From: Actinomadura barringtoniae
Lineage (GTDB): Bacteria; Actinomycetota; Actinomycetes; Streptosporangiales; Streptosporangiaceae
Reading direction: 5' to 3'
Assembly (NCBI RefSeq): GCF_017573505.1
Contig: NZ_JAGEOJ010000009.1
Coordinates: 186,001-250,000 of the forward strand
DNA length: 64,000 nucleotides
Shown: piece by piece, positions 39,233 to 47,356 of the stretch
Layout of the letters: every line of letters starts with the position of its first letter
How positions within the stretch are numbered: the stretch's first letter is position 1
Position numbers and translations under genes: made by a program
Notes under the pieces: model-generated
Seen by the model: only the letters and a program-made list of their open reading frames with translations
Told to the model about the DNA's origin: nothing
The model's database searches: none

Positions 39233-40361
39233 CGAGAACCTCCGTGGTGTGCTCTCCCAGGCCGGGCGCGGGCTCGGGGCGGGGCAGGTCCCCGGCGGAG
39301 AACCGGGTCCCGGGCAGGATCTGGTGGTCGTCGATCAGCCCCATCCGGATCACCTGGGGGTCCTGGACGAGGTCGGCGATGGTGTTCAGCGGGCCGTGCG
39401 GGATGTCGGCCGCGGTCAGCCGCTCGAACCACTCGCAGCGGGGCAGCTTGCGGGTCTCGGCCTTGAGCACCTCGTCGAGCGCGTCGTAGTTGCGGTAGCG
39501 GGCCTCGCGGGTGGCGAAGCGCGGGTCGCCCGCCAGGTCGGGGCGTTCGATGACGGTGAGCAGGCCGCGCCAGAACTTCTCCGGCACCGACAGGTGGATC
39601 ACGAACGGGCTGCCGTCGCGGCCCACGCAGCCGTACGCCTGGGCGCGCGCCGCGCGGGTCCCGGGCTGGACGACGGCGCCCGTCTCCAGGTAGGTCGCGA
39701 TCGGCTCGGTGAGGAAGTCGGTGAGGGCGCCGAGCATCGACACCTCGACGTGCTGCCCCTCCCCGTGCGTTCCGCGCGCGTGCAGGGCGGCGAGGATCCC
39801 CTGCGCGGCGGAGGCGCCCGACAGCAGGTCGGAGAACGCGGGGCCGACCGGCCGGGGCGCGTCCAGCGGCACCAGGTGCGCGTACATGCCGCCGATGGCC
39901 GAGATGACGGTGTCGTAGGCGGGGCGGCGCGCGTACGGCCCGGCCGGTCCGAACCCGGTGATCGAGCAGTACACCAGCCCCGGGTTGAGGCGGTGCGCGA
40001 CGTTCCATCCGATGCCGAGCCGGTCGGCGACGCCGGGACGGAAGTTCTCGATGAAGACGTCGGCGTCGGCGAGCAGGCCGAGCAGCGCGTCCCGCCCGGC
40101 CTCCTGTTTCAGGTCGAGCACGGCGCCGCGCTTGCCTCGGTTGTACGCGCCGAACTGCGGGCTGTGGGGCCGTTCGCCGCCGCCCTGCCAGCGCCGCATC
40201 GGATCGCCGCTGGGCGGCTCCACCTTGACGACGTCGGCGCCGAGGTCGGCCAGGACCCGCCCGGCGTACGGGCCGGAGATGTACTGCCCGGCCTCGATCA
40301 CGCGCAGCCCGATCAGCGGACCGCGCTCAGCCGGCTTCCCGGCGGACTTCTCAGCGGACAT
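39225..40361 (-). CDS. CaiB/BaiF-type (family III) CoA-transferase
   Basis: The 378-residue enzyme transfers CoA between carboxylic acids. Family features seen: GLRVIEAGQYISGPYAGRVLADLGADVVKVEPP, then FIENFRPGVADRLG, a likely catalytic Asp in PAFSDLLSGASAAQG, and HARGTHGEGQHVEVSM. Start ATG 40361 (MSAEKSAG) has AGGTGG upstream; a GTG nine codons earlier is possible. It overlaps the MDR gene by 11 bases. In the cluster it would activate an acid substrate or intermediate as a CoA thioester. Confidence 0.85.
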   Translation of the reverse strand: MSAEKSAGKPAERGPLIGLRVIEAGQYISGPYAGRVLADLGADVVKVEPPSGDPMRRWQGGGERPHSPQFGAYNRGKRGAVLDLKQEAGRDALLGLLADADVFIENFRPGVADRLGIGWNVAHRLNPGLVYCSITGFGPAGPYARRPAYDTVISAIGGMYAHLVPLDAPRPVGPAFSDLLSGASAAQGILAALHARGTHGEGQHVEVSMLGALTDFLTEPIATYLETGAVVQPGTRAARAQAYGCVGRDGSPFVIHLSVPEKFWRGLLTVIERPDLAGDPRFATREARYRNYDALDEVLKAETRKLPRCEWFERLTAADIPHGPLNTIADLVQDPQVIRMGLIDDHQILPGTRFSAGDLPRPEPAPGLGEHTTEVLDA

Positions 40362-41379
40362 GGAGCACCACCTTTCCGACGTGGTCACGGCGTCCGGCCA
40401 TCGCGTAGGCGTCCACGACCTCGGCCAACGGGAACTCGGCCGCGACGGGAGGCGTGACGGTGCCGTCGGCGACCAGTGCGAGCCCGTCGCGGACGTCGGC
40501 GTAGTCGGCCGCCGCGCTGCCGTGCAGGGTGAGCCGCCGCGTGTACAGCTCGCGGGGATCGAGGTCGAGGCGCGCTCCGGGCAGCGCGGCCGCGAACACC
40601 GCGTGCCCGGCCCAGGCGAGCGACCGCACGCCCGCGCTGATCAGCGGACCGCTCCCGGTGGCGTCGATCGCGATCGCGACGCCGTCTGGAGCGTGGCCGC
40701 GGACCTGCTCGGCGAGGCCGTCCGCGTCGTCGCGCCCATACGTGAGGACGGCGGCCGCGCCGAGACCGGGCAGGCCGTCGACGGGCTCGTCCTCCAGCGC
40801 CCCGGCCAGGACCTTGCCGCCGAGACCGGCGGCGACCTGCAGCGCGGCGCAGCCGAGCGCGCCGGTCGCACCCGTCACCAGGACGGTGTCGCCGGGCCGG
40901 ATGCCGCCCGCCCGCCGGATCATGTGCAGTGCGATCGGAACACTGTGAACCGCCGCAGCGGCGACGGTGAACGGCACCTGCCCGGGGATCGGGATCGCGA
41001 CGCGGGCGGGGACGGCCACGTACTCCGCCGCGCCGCCGTCGCGATGCACTCCGACCACCTGCTGGCGGCGGCAGTCGGCCTCGGCGCCGTCCGCGCAGAA
41101 GCCGCAGTCGCCGCACGGCACGTTCGGTTTGATCGCGACGCGTTCGCCCACGTGGTCCCCCGCGACCGCGGCGCCCTGCGCCACGATCACGCCGGCCGGA
41201 TCGATCCCGACCGTACGAGGCAGCAGAGCCGGAGCGCCGAGGCGCGCGCCGTTCATGACGGCGCGTTCGAGCTGGTTGACCCCGACCGCGTGCACCTCGA
41301 CCAGCACCTCGTCCGGACCGGGCACGGGGCTGTCGATCTCCTCGACGCGGAGACGATCCGAGAGCCGGGCCGCTCTCAC
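40351..41379 (-). CDS. Zinc-type MDR alcohol dehydrogenase/quinone oxidoreductase
   Basis: The 342-residue medium-chain reductase has a nucleotide-binding motif (TGATGALGCAALQVAAGLGG) and the structural zinc cluster CGDCGFCADGAEADC (C-x2-C-x2-C-x7-C). The catalytic zinc ligands of alcohol dehydrogenases are not obvious: GVNQLERAV replaces the Cys motif and GIDPAGVIV the GHE motif. It therefore looks like a quinone-reductase-type enzyme that kept the structural zinc lobe. The start GTG overlaps the SBP gene stop (GTGA). A redox step on an enone or alcohol in the pathway is likely. Confidence 0.8.
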   Translation of the reverse strand: MRAARLSDRLRVEEIDSPVPGPDEVLVEVHAVGVNQLERAVMNGARLGAPALLPRTVGIDPAGVIVAQGAAVAGDHVGERVAIKPNVPCGDCGFCADGAEADCRRQQVVGVHRDGGAAEYVAVPARVAIPIPGQVPFTVAAAAVHSVPIALHMIRRAGGIRPGDTVLVTGATGALGCAALQVAAGLGGKVLAGALEDEPVDGLPGLGAAAVLTYGRDDADGLAEQVRGHAPDGVAIAIDATGSGPLISAGVRSLAWAGHAVFAAALPGARLDLDPRELYTRRLTLHGSAAADYADVRDGLALVADGTVTPPVAAEFPLAEVVDAYAMAGRRDHVGKVVLHVR

Positions 41380-42440
41380 GGCCGGGCCTTCACGCCGGCC
41401 TCACGCTGCGCGCGGCCAAGCTGCACCAGGTCGGTGTACGACCCGAACTTCGACGGCGGCAGCTTCAGCGTGCTCAGCAGGGTGTCGAAGCCCTTGGGGT
41501 CCAGGCCCATGTCGGCGTCATAGAGCTGCGGGCCGTTCGCGTAGACGTCCGGCTGCTTTTCCAGCGGAGTGACCGTGAAGCCCTTCTTCTGCATGAGGGC
41601 CTGCACGTAGGCCTGCTGCGCAGGGTCCTTCCAGACCTTCATCGCCTTGAGGGTGGCCCGCAGGAAGCGCGCGGTGGTGTTGGGGTTCTTGGCGATGAAC
41701 GACTGCTTGGCGGTCAGCACGTCGTTCGGCCACTCCTTCATCACGTCCAGGACGATGCGGCCGCCCGCCTCCTGGACGGGCTTCTTGTGCCGGGGGAACA
41801 CCACGGTCATCGCGAGCTTCTTCTGCTTGAACTGCTCGACCCAGGCGTTGGAGCCGCCGGGCAGGTTGACCGGTTTCACCCGCACCTTGGAGATGTCGAA
41901 CCCGGCGTCCTTGAGGAGTTGCACGCGGACGTCGTACTCGATGGTGCCGGGGTTGGCGCCGAGCAGGACCGGCTTGCCGGACAGGTCCTCCGGCTTGCTG
42001 ATGCCGGGCTGGACGGCGACGACGTACGGTTCGCGGTTGCGCCAGCCCGCGACCACGCGCAGACCGGTGCCGCTTCGCGCGGCGGTGACCACGTCGAGGG
42101 CGGCCTCCACGCCGAAGTCCAGGCTGCCGCCGACCAGGCCCTCCCGGATCGACTGGGCCTCGATCCGCTGAACGGTGAGGCCCTCCTGCTTGTAGTAGCC
42201 CTTGTCGATGGCGATCTCGACGGGCGCGTTGGTGTCGAGGTTGGGCAGCCGCATGCCGATCTTCACGGTGGTCTTCTCGGCGGTCCCGATCGGCCCGGTC
42301 GGCTGTGCCTTGACCGGGCCGTCGTCGGCGCGGGACGCGCAGCCCGTGCCGAGCGAGGCGGTGAGTGCGACGGCGGTCAGGAAAGCGAGCGGACGGTGTC
42401 TCATTGCGGGTCTCATCTTGGGTCTCGTTGCAGGTCTCAT
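41376..42440 (-). CDS. SsuA/NMT1-type substrate-binding lipoprotein
   Basis: The 354-residue protein binds the imported solute. The N-terminus has an arginine-rich stretch formed by an in-frame 12-base repeat, a hydrophobic core (LAFLTAVALTASLG) and lipobox GTGCAS. The mature part shows the NMT1/SsuA fold: VKIGMRLPNLDTNAPVEIA, KGYYKQEGL, GSLDFGVEAALDVV, NPGTIEYDVRVQLL. Related proteins bind sulfonates, nitrate, pyrimidine precursors or aromatic acids. ATG 42440 has GGAG five bases upstream. It ends at the MDR gene (GTGA overlap) and is preceded by its permeases. Confidence 0.85.
   Translation of the reverse strand: MRPATRPKMRPAMRHRPLAFLTAVALTASLGTGCASRADDGPVKAQPTGPIGTAEKTTVKIGMRLPNLDTNAPVEIAIDKGYYKQEGLTVQRIEAQSIREGLVGGSLDFGVEAALDVVTAARSGTGLRVVAGWRNREPYVVAVQPGISKPEDLSGKPVLLGANPGTIEYDVRVQLLKDAGFDISKVRVKPVNLPGGSNAWVEQFKQKKLAMTVVFPRHKKPVQEAGGRIVLDVMKEWPNDVLTAKQSFIAKNPNTTARFLRATLKAMKVWKDPAQQAYVQALMQKKGFTVTPLEKQPDVYANGPQLYDADMGLDPKGFDTLLSTLKLPPSKFGSYTDLVQLGRAQREAGVKARP
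42393..42440 (-). repeat. In-frame 12-base repeats in the SBP signal peptide
   Basis: The first 16 codons are four 12-base units reading MRPA, TRPK, MRPA, MRHR. ATGAGACCTGCA, ACGAGACCCAAG and ATGAGACCCGCA are near copies. They lengthen the positively charged start of the signal peptide. Confidence 0.75.
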
Positions 42441-42451
42441 TGCGGCTCCGT

Positions 42452-43264
42452 TCAGGAGAGTCCCTCGGCGTACCAGGGCGCGACCAGCCGCCTGACCAGG
42501 CTGACCAGGGCCATGAGCACGTTGGCGATGACGACCAGGAGGAGGGTGACGGCCAGCGCGGAGGCCAGGTCGAAGTCGGCGGAACGGCGGAAGATCAGGT
42601 AGCCGAGGCCCTGGCTGCCGCCGATGAACTCGCCGATGACGATCCCGACCATGGCGCGCGCGACGCCCATCCGGACGCCGGTGAGGATGAGCGGCAGCGC
42701 GGCCTGCAGCTGCACCTTGAAGAAGATGGTCAGGCGGCGCGCGCCGTACACGCGGGCGGCCTTGACCAGGGACGGCGGAACGCCGCGCACGCCGTCCATG
42801 GTGTTGATGGCGATCGGGAAGACCGCCATGAGGAAGATGATGAGGATCTTGGGGGCGGCGCCGAAGCCGAGCCACAGCACCAGCAGCGGCTGGAAGGCGA
42901 TGCGCGGCATCGAGTAGGCGGTCCAGAACGGCGGGCCGCCGATGTCGCGGACCCAGCGCGAGGAGCCGAGCGCCAGGCCGCAGCCGATGCCGGCCACGAC
43001 CGCGAGCAGGAACCCGGCGACGGCGTTGCGGGTGCTGAACGCCAGGTTCCCGCCGAGGCTGCCGTCCCCGGCCATCCGCCAGAACGCCGACCAGACCTCG
43101 CTCGGCGGCGGGACCTGCTTGGGGTTGGCCAGGCCGAACGCGGAGACGGCCAGCTCCCAGATCGCGATCAGCGCGGCGACCTCGAGGGCGACGGCGAGCT
43201 TCCAGCGCAGGTCCGCTTTCCAGGTCGGGCCGGGCTTCCAGCGCAGACCGGGTTTCCAGCGCAT
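42452..43264 (-). CDS. ABC transporter permease (SsuC/TauC type)
   Basis: The 270-residue permease has about six membrane helices and the BPD_transp_1 loop (VKAARVYGARRLTIFFKVQL) contacting the ATPase. Its N-terminus is a repeat-expanded basic stretch, with RWKPG-like units before the first helix. Start ATG 43264 is one base after the upstream permease stop. It pairs with the next permease as a heterodimer, which is less common than one homodimeric permease in this transporter class. Confidence 0.85.
   Translation of the reverse strand: MRWKPGLRWKPGPTWKADLRWKLAVALEVAALIAIWELAVSAFGLANPKQVPPPSEVWSAFWRMAGDGSLGGNLAFSTRNAVAGFLLAVVAGIGCGLALGSSRWVRDIGGPPFWTAYSMPRIAFQPLLVLWLGFGAAPKILIIFLMAVFPIAINTMDGVRGVPPSLVKAARVYGARRLTIFFKVQLQAALPLILTGVRMGVARAMVGIVIGEFIGGSQGLGYLIFRRSADFDLASALAVTLLLVVIANVLMALVSLVRRLVAPWYAEGLS
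43202..43264 (-). repeat. RWKPG-type repeats at the permease N-terminus
   Basis: The first 21 codons contain MRWKPG, LRWKPGP, TWKAD and LRWK, each from similar 15-21-base DNA units (CTGCGCTGGAAGCC and variants). They are in frame and add a cationic, tryptophan-rich cytoplasmic tail. Confidence 0.7.
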
Positions 43265-43265
43265 G

Positions 43266-44042
43266 TCAGGCCTCCTCGCGCCAGCGGCCGACGCGGCGTT
43301 CGGCCAGGTCGATCAGGCGGACCAGGGCCACCGACACCGCGACGTACAGGACGATCCCGGCGAAGGCCTGGCCGGTCTGGAACCGCGCGGTGCCGTTGGT
43401 GATGAGCGCGCCGACGCCGCTGGGCGAGCCGACCATCTCCCCCACCAGCAGGCCGATGAACGAGGTCGGCACGGCCAGCCGCATCCCGCCGATCATGTAC
43501 GGGACGGTCCACGGCAGCCGGACCTTCCGGTACAGGGCCAGTCGGCTGCCGCCGAAGACCCGCCCGGCCTCCAGCAGCGACGGGCCGACGCCCGCGCTGC
43601 CCACCACCGTGTTGAGCGCCACCGGGATGAACGTGCTGAGGAAGACCAGCACGATGATCGGGCCCGAGTCGTACCCGAACCACACGGTCAGCATCGGCTG
43701 CAAGGCGATCAGCGGGGTGGTCCACAGCGACCACAGCAGCGGCATGGCGAGCCGGTGCACGACGCGCACGGCGCCGATGACCAGCCCGAGCGCCACTCCC
43801 ACGACGACTCCGGCGACGTAACCCACGACCCAGGACTGCGCGCTGGTGGTGAGGGCGTTCTGCAGCTCGCCCGCGCTCCACAGGTCGCGCAGCGCGGCCC
43901 ACACGTCGGCGGGCGCGGACACGAAGATCCGGTCGACCAGTCCGAACTGGACCACGGCGAGCTGCCACAGCAGCAGGAAGACGGCCAGGTCCGCCAGCGC
44001 GAGCAGCGGCGACCGGTAGCGATCCGTCCACGGCGCCTTCAT
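43266..44042 (-). CDS. ABC transporter permease (SsuC/TauC type), second
   Basis: The 258-residue permease has six predicted helices and the EAA-type loop LLEAGRVFGGSRLALYRKVRLP. Start ATG 44042 (MKAPWTDRYRSP) overlaps the ATPase stop (ATGA); the frame continues upstream but is occupied by the ATPase gene. Similarity to the following permease indicates duplication within the operon. Confidence 0.85.
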   Translation of the reverse strand: MKAPWTDRYRSPLLALADLAVFLLLWQLAVVQFGLVDRIFVSAPADVWAALRDLWSAGELQNALTTSAQSWVVGYVAGVVVGVALGLVIGAVRVVHRLAMPLLWSLWTTPLIALQPMLTVWFGYDSGPIIVLVFLSTFIPVALNTVVGSAGVGPSLLEAGRVFGGSRLALYRKVRLPWTVPYMIGGMRLAVPTSFIGLLVGEMVGSPSGVGALITNGTARFQTGQAFAGIVLYVAVSVALVRLIDLAERRVGRWREEA

Positions 44043-44890
44043 GGCCCCGGCCTCTCGACCTCTCCCCGCAGCAGATCCCACAGGTGATCGCGCAACTCGA
44101 CGAACCGCGGATCGGCGATGGTGCGGCGTTCGGAACGGGGGCGCGGCAGGTCCACCGGCAGGATCTCCGCGATCCGGCCCGGGTGCGAGCGGAAGACGGC
44201 GATGCGGTCGCCGAGCAGGATCGCCTCGTCGATGCTGTGGGTGATCAGGACGACGGTGGTGCCGGTGGCGGCGATGATGCGTTCCAGCTCGCCGCGCATC
44301 ACCTCGCGGGTGAGGGCGTCCACGGCGCCGAGCGGCTCGTCCATCAACAGGATGCGCGGATCGGCGACCAGCGCGCGGGCCAGACCGACGCGCTGCTGCA
44401 TGCCGCCCGACAGCTCGCGCGGGTAGGAGTTCTCGAAGCCCTCCAGGCCGACGAGCGCGATCGTCTCGCGAACGCGTTCGGCCGCGCCCTTGCGGAGGCG
44501 CGGCTGCATCTCCAGGCCGAAGCGGACGTTCTCTGCGACGGTCCGCCACGGCAGCAGCGCGTAGTCCTGGAAGACCACGGCGCGGTCGGGGCCGGGGCCG
44601 GTCACCGGCCGGTCGTCGACGGTCACCGTCCCCGTGGCGGGTTCGACCAGCCCGGCGATCACGTTCATCACCGTCGTCTTCCCGCAGCCGCTCGGGCCGA
44701 GGACGGTGAGGAACTCGCCGTGGTGAACGTCCAGGTCGACGTCGCTGACGGCCGTCAGGGACGTGCCGGTACGGGCGACGCGGTACCGGACCGACAGGCC
44801 CGCGACGCGGATGAGCGGATGGGTGGGGGTGGGGGTCGGGGTCTGGTGCACGGCGCCCCTCGTTCCCGCGGGGACGGAGCCGATCTCCAT
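44039..44890 (-). CDS. ABC transporter ATP-binding protein (SsuB/TauB type)
   Basis: The 283-residue ATPase has Walker A GPSGCGKTT, Q-loop FQDYALLPWR, signature RELSGGMQQRVGLARAL, Walker B ILLMDEPLGAVD and His switch LITHSIDEAILLGD, typical of nitrate/sulfonate/taurine importers. A longer frame starts at ATG 44926, but a TTGACC-N16-AATAAT promoter overlaps that point. ATG 44890, with GGAG five bases upstream, is therefore the more likely start. It is the first gene of the minus-strand operon. Confidence 0.88.
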   Translation of the reverse strand: MEIGSVPAGTRGAVHQTPTPTPTHPLIRVAGLSVRYRVARTGTSLTAVSDVDLDVHHGEFLTVLGPSGCGKTTVMNVIAGLVEPATGTVTVDDRPVTGPGPDRAVVFQDYALLPWRTVAENVRFGLEMQPRLRKGAAERVRETIALVGLEGFENSYPRELSGGMQQRVGLARALVADPRILLMDEPLGAVDALTREVMRGELERIIAATGTTVVLITHSIDEAILLGDRIAVFRSHPGRIAEILPVDLPRPRSERRTIADPRFVELRDHLWDLLRGEVERPGP

Positions 44891-44917
44891 AGGCGCTCCG
44901 ATCTGAGAGTTGGCTAC

Positions 44918-44945
44918 ATTATTCATCTGACTTTCGAAGGGTCAA
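44918..44945 (-). promoter_or_regulatory. Promoter of the minus-strand catabolic operon
   Basis: On the minus strand TTGACC (44945-44940) is followed after 16 bases by AATAAT (44923-44918). The predicted transcript starts near 44911 and carries a GGAG ribosome site before ATG 44890. The AT-rich stretch is conspicuous in this DNA. Confidence 0.6.
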
Positions 44946-45031
44946 TGGGTCCTCCATCCCCGTTCAAGATGGGTATACCGCCCACCAGAACCGGCATATC
45001 AACCTCAGAGCCGCTCTCTCTTGACATTGAT

Positions 45032-45046
45032 TGGATACAAAATTCA
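45032..45046. promoter_or_regulatory. GntR-type operator upstream of the plus-strand catabolic operon
   Basis: TGGAT-ACAAA-ATTCA is an inverted repeat with one mismatch, and the same element in perfect form precedes the GntR-FCD gene at 48331. It lies 11 bases before ATG 45058 and just after TTGACA (45021-45026). A regulator bound here would block the plus-strand promoter and, being about 75 bases from the other -10, might also affect the minus-strand operon. Confidence 0.6.
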
Positions 45047-45057
45047 CCCTGGGGTCC

Positions 45058-46002
45058 ATGCGTACCGAAGAGGTCGGCTGGTTCTCCGACGGTGATCAGA
45101 TCGGCGCCCTGTGGCGCACCCCCGACGACTCCCCCGGGCCGTACCGCGTGATCGTGCAGGGCCCCGGCTGGCTCGGGCTCAAGGACGCGGGGCTCTATGT
45201 CCGCTACCACCAGGCCCTCACCGACGCGGGCTTCGCGGTCCTGGTCTTCGACTACCGCGGGTTCGGCGGCTCGGGCGGCGATCGCGGCCTGCTCTCCCCC
45301 GCCCGGCAGCTCCAGGACCTGCGCAGCGCGGTGACCTATCTGGAGACCCGCGACGACGTCGTGCCGGACGGGATCGGGGTGTTCGGCAGCGGCGGCACGG
45401 GCGGCGGGAACGCGGTGCTGCTGGCGGCCGCCGACCCGCGCGTGCGCGCGGCGGTCAGCCAGCTCCCGGTGGCCGACGGTGCCGACTGGCTGCACCGGAT
45501 GCGCAGCGAGTACGAGTGGCTGGACTTCCTGGCGAGCGTGCGCGCCGATCGGCGCGAGCGGGTCGCCACCGGCAAGGGCCGGGCGGTGCACCCGCGCGAG
45601 GAGATCATGGTGCCCACCAAGGAGCGGCGGGCGACCAAGGTCAAGGCGGACGTGGACGGGCGCGTTCCGGAGCAGGTCGAATTCGCGCCTGCGGTGGAGG
45701 AGATCCTGGCCTACCGGCCGGTGGACGCCGCCGCCGCGCTCACCGTCCCGCTGCTGGTGATCGGCATCGAGGGCGACGCGACGACCCCGACCGACCATGC
45801 CGAACGGGTCTACGCGGCGGCGCGCGGCCCGAAAGAGCTGATCATGCAGAGGCACACCACGCACTACGCCGCCTACGACCGCTACTGGGAGACCGTGACG
45901 CCGCGGATCGTCGCGTGGTTCGACCGGCACCTCGGCCCCGCGAACGTCGTGATCTGCGCGCCGGGCGGGGTGGAGCGGCTGGAGGTCCCCGATGCCGGCT
46001 GA
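45058..46002 (+). CDS. Alpha/beta hydrolase with unusual nucleophile elbow
   Basis: The 314-residue hydrolase has an early strand-turn motif (VIVQGPGWLGLKDAG), FDYRGFGGSGGDRG, a likely acid in IGIEGDATTP and a His in RHTTHYAAYDRYW. The nucleophile elbow reads GVFGSGGTGGGNAVLL, so the usual Ser in GxSxG seems to be Thr, or else shifted. A charged insertion (RAVHPREEIMVPTKERRATK) forms the lid. A frame from TTG 45031 exists, but it overlaps the operator; ATG 45058 is preferred. It opens the plus-strand operon and overlaps the next gene by 11 bases. Ester, lactone or C-C bond hydrolysis is possible. Confidence 0.75.
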   Translation: MRTEEVGWFSDGDQIGALWRTPDDSPGPYRVIVQGPGWLGLKDAGLYVRYHQALTDAGFAVLVFDYRGFGGSGGDRGLLSPARQLQDLRSAVTYLETRDDVVPDGIGVFGSGGTGGGNAVLLAAADPRVRAAVSQLPVADGADWLHRMRSEYEWLDFLASVRADRRERVATGKGRAVHPREEIMVPTKERRATKVKADVDGRVPEQVEFAPAVEEILAYRPVDAAAALTVPLLVIGIEGDATTPTDHAERVYAAARGPKELIMQRHTTHYAAYDRYWETVTPRIVAWFDRHLGPANVVICAPGGVERLEVPDAG

Positions 46003-47356
46003 CCTGAGGATTCACGGCGGGCGCGTCGTCGTCCCCGGCGGGGAGCTGAACGCCGACGTGCTCGTCTCCGGGGGCCGCGTCGCCGGCCTCGTCGAGCCCG
46101 GCGCGGAGGCGCCGGCGGAACGGGTGGTCGACGCCACGGGACGGCTCGTGCTGCCCGGGATGGTGGACGTTCACGTGCACACCCGCGAGCCCGGGTTCAC
46201 CCACAAGGAGGACATCCGCACGACCAGCGAGCAGGCGGCCGCCGGCGGGGTCACCACCATCTTCGGGATGCCCAACCTCAACCCGCCGACCACCACCGCC
46301 ACGGTCCTGGCGGACACCTTCAAGCTGTACGAGGCGTCCTCGATCGTGGACTACAACCACAACCCCGCCGCGACGATCCCCGACCAGATCCCCCTCATGG
46401 CCGAGCAGGGGGTGCGGGCCTACAAGGTCTACATGGTGGTCGACACGGGCCGCACGTACCCGCATCCGGCGGGGACGGGCATGCACGACCACGGCGACCT
46501 GCTGCGGATGATGGACACGATCGCCAAGACCGGCAAGCGCTTCATCGTCCACCCGCACGACCAGGCGCTCATGGACTACATCGAGGGCGCCTACCTGGAA
46601 CGCGGCGAGAACACGCCCCAGGCCTACGCCCGCGCCTACGCCGAACGGCAGGGCGTCATCTGGGACACCGCGATCGACGTCGTGCTCCGGCTGGCGGAGG
46701 CGTCCGGCTGCCCCGTTCACCTCGCGCACATGCAGACCCGCCGTTCGATCGAGGCCGTGCGCCGCGCCAAGGCGGCGGGCGTCGACGTGACCTGCGAGGT
46801 CAACCACTGGGCGCTGTTCCTGGCCACCTGGGACGACGTGGAGCGGCTCGGCCCGTACGCGCTGTCCTACTGGGTGCCCGACGACGCGCGCGCCGCGGTC
46901 TGGGAGGGCCTGCGCGACGGAACGATCGACGTCTGCTCCTCCGACCACGCCCCGCACACCCGGGACGAGAAGGAGATCGGCTGGACCAGGATGTGGAGCG
47001 CCCACACCGGCACTCCCGGAATCCAGTACTACTACCCGCTGCTCCTGGACGCCGCCGCGCGCGGCGACCTGACGCTCGCCCGGGTGGCCGAGCTGGTCGC
47101 CGAGGTCCCGGCGCGCGAGTTCGGGCTGGCGGGACGCAAGGGCGCGCTGCTGCCCGGCCACGACGCCGACATCGTCATCGCCGATCCGGACTCGCCCTGG
47201 ACGATCACCGACGCCGACGTGCTCTCGCGCTGCGGCTGGACTCCGTACGCGGGCCGTGACTGCCGGGTGCGGATCGAGCGGACCTTCGTCCGCGGTACCG
47301 AGGTTTACGCCGACGGGTGCGTCACCGGCGCCCCGGGTCATGGGAGGCTCGCATGA
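45992..47356 (+). CDS. Cyclic amidase of the dihydroorotase/hydantoinase/allantoinase family
   Basis: The 454-residue metal-dependent amidohydrolase starts with the metal motif DVHVHTREPG, carries the putative carbamylated Lys in AYKVYMVVDTG, further His in FIVHPHDQ and VHLAHMQT, and Asp in SSDHAPHTRDEK. The C-terminal beta domain with GALLPGHDADIVIAD completes the fold. Members open cyclic amides or imides such as dihydropyrimidines, hydantoins and allantoin. It is not next to pyrimidine genes, so a catabolic ring-opening role fits better than UMP synthesis. Its stop overlaps the LLM gene start. Confidence 0.85.
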   Translation: MPADLRIHGGRVVVPGGELNADVLVSGGRVAGLVEPGAEAPAERVVDATGRLVLPGMVDVHVHTREPGFTHKEDIRTTSEQAAAGGVTTIFGMPNLNPPTTTATVLADTFKLYEASSIVDYNHNPAATIPDQIPLMAEQGVRAYKVYMVVDTGRTYPHPAGTGMHDHGDLLRMMDTIAKTGKRFIVHPHDQALMDYIEGAYLERGENTPQAYARAYAERQGVIWDTAIDVVLRLAEASGCPVHLAHMQTRRSIEAVRRAKAAGVDVTCEVNHWALFLATWDDVERLGPYALSYWVPDDARAAVWEGLRDGTIDVCSSDHAPHTRDEKEIGWTRMWSAHTGTPGIQYYYPLLLDAAARGDLTLARVAELVAEVPAREFGLAGRKGALLPGHDADIVIADPDSPWTITDADVLSRCGWTPYAGRDCRVRIERTFVRGTEVYADGCVTGAPGHGRLA

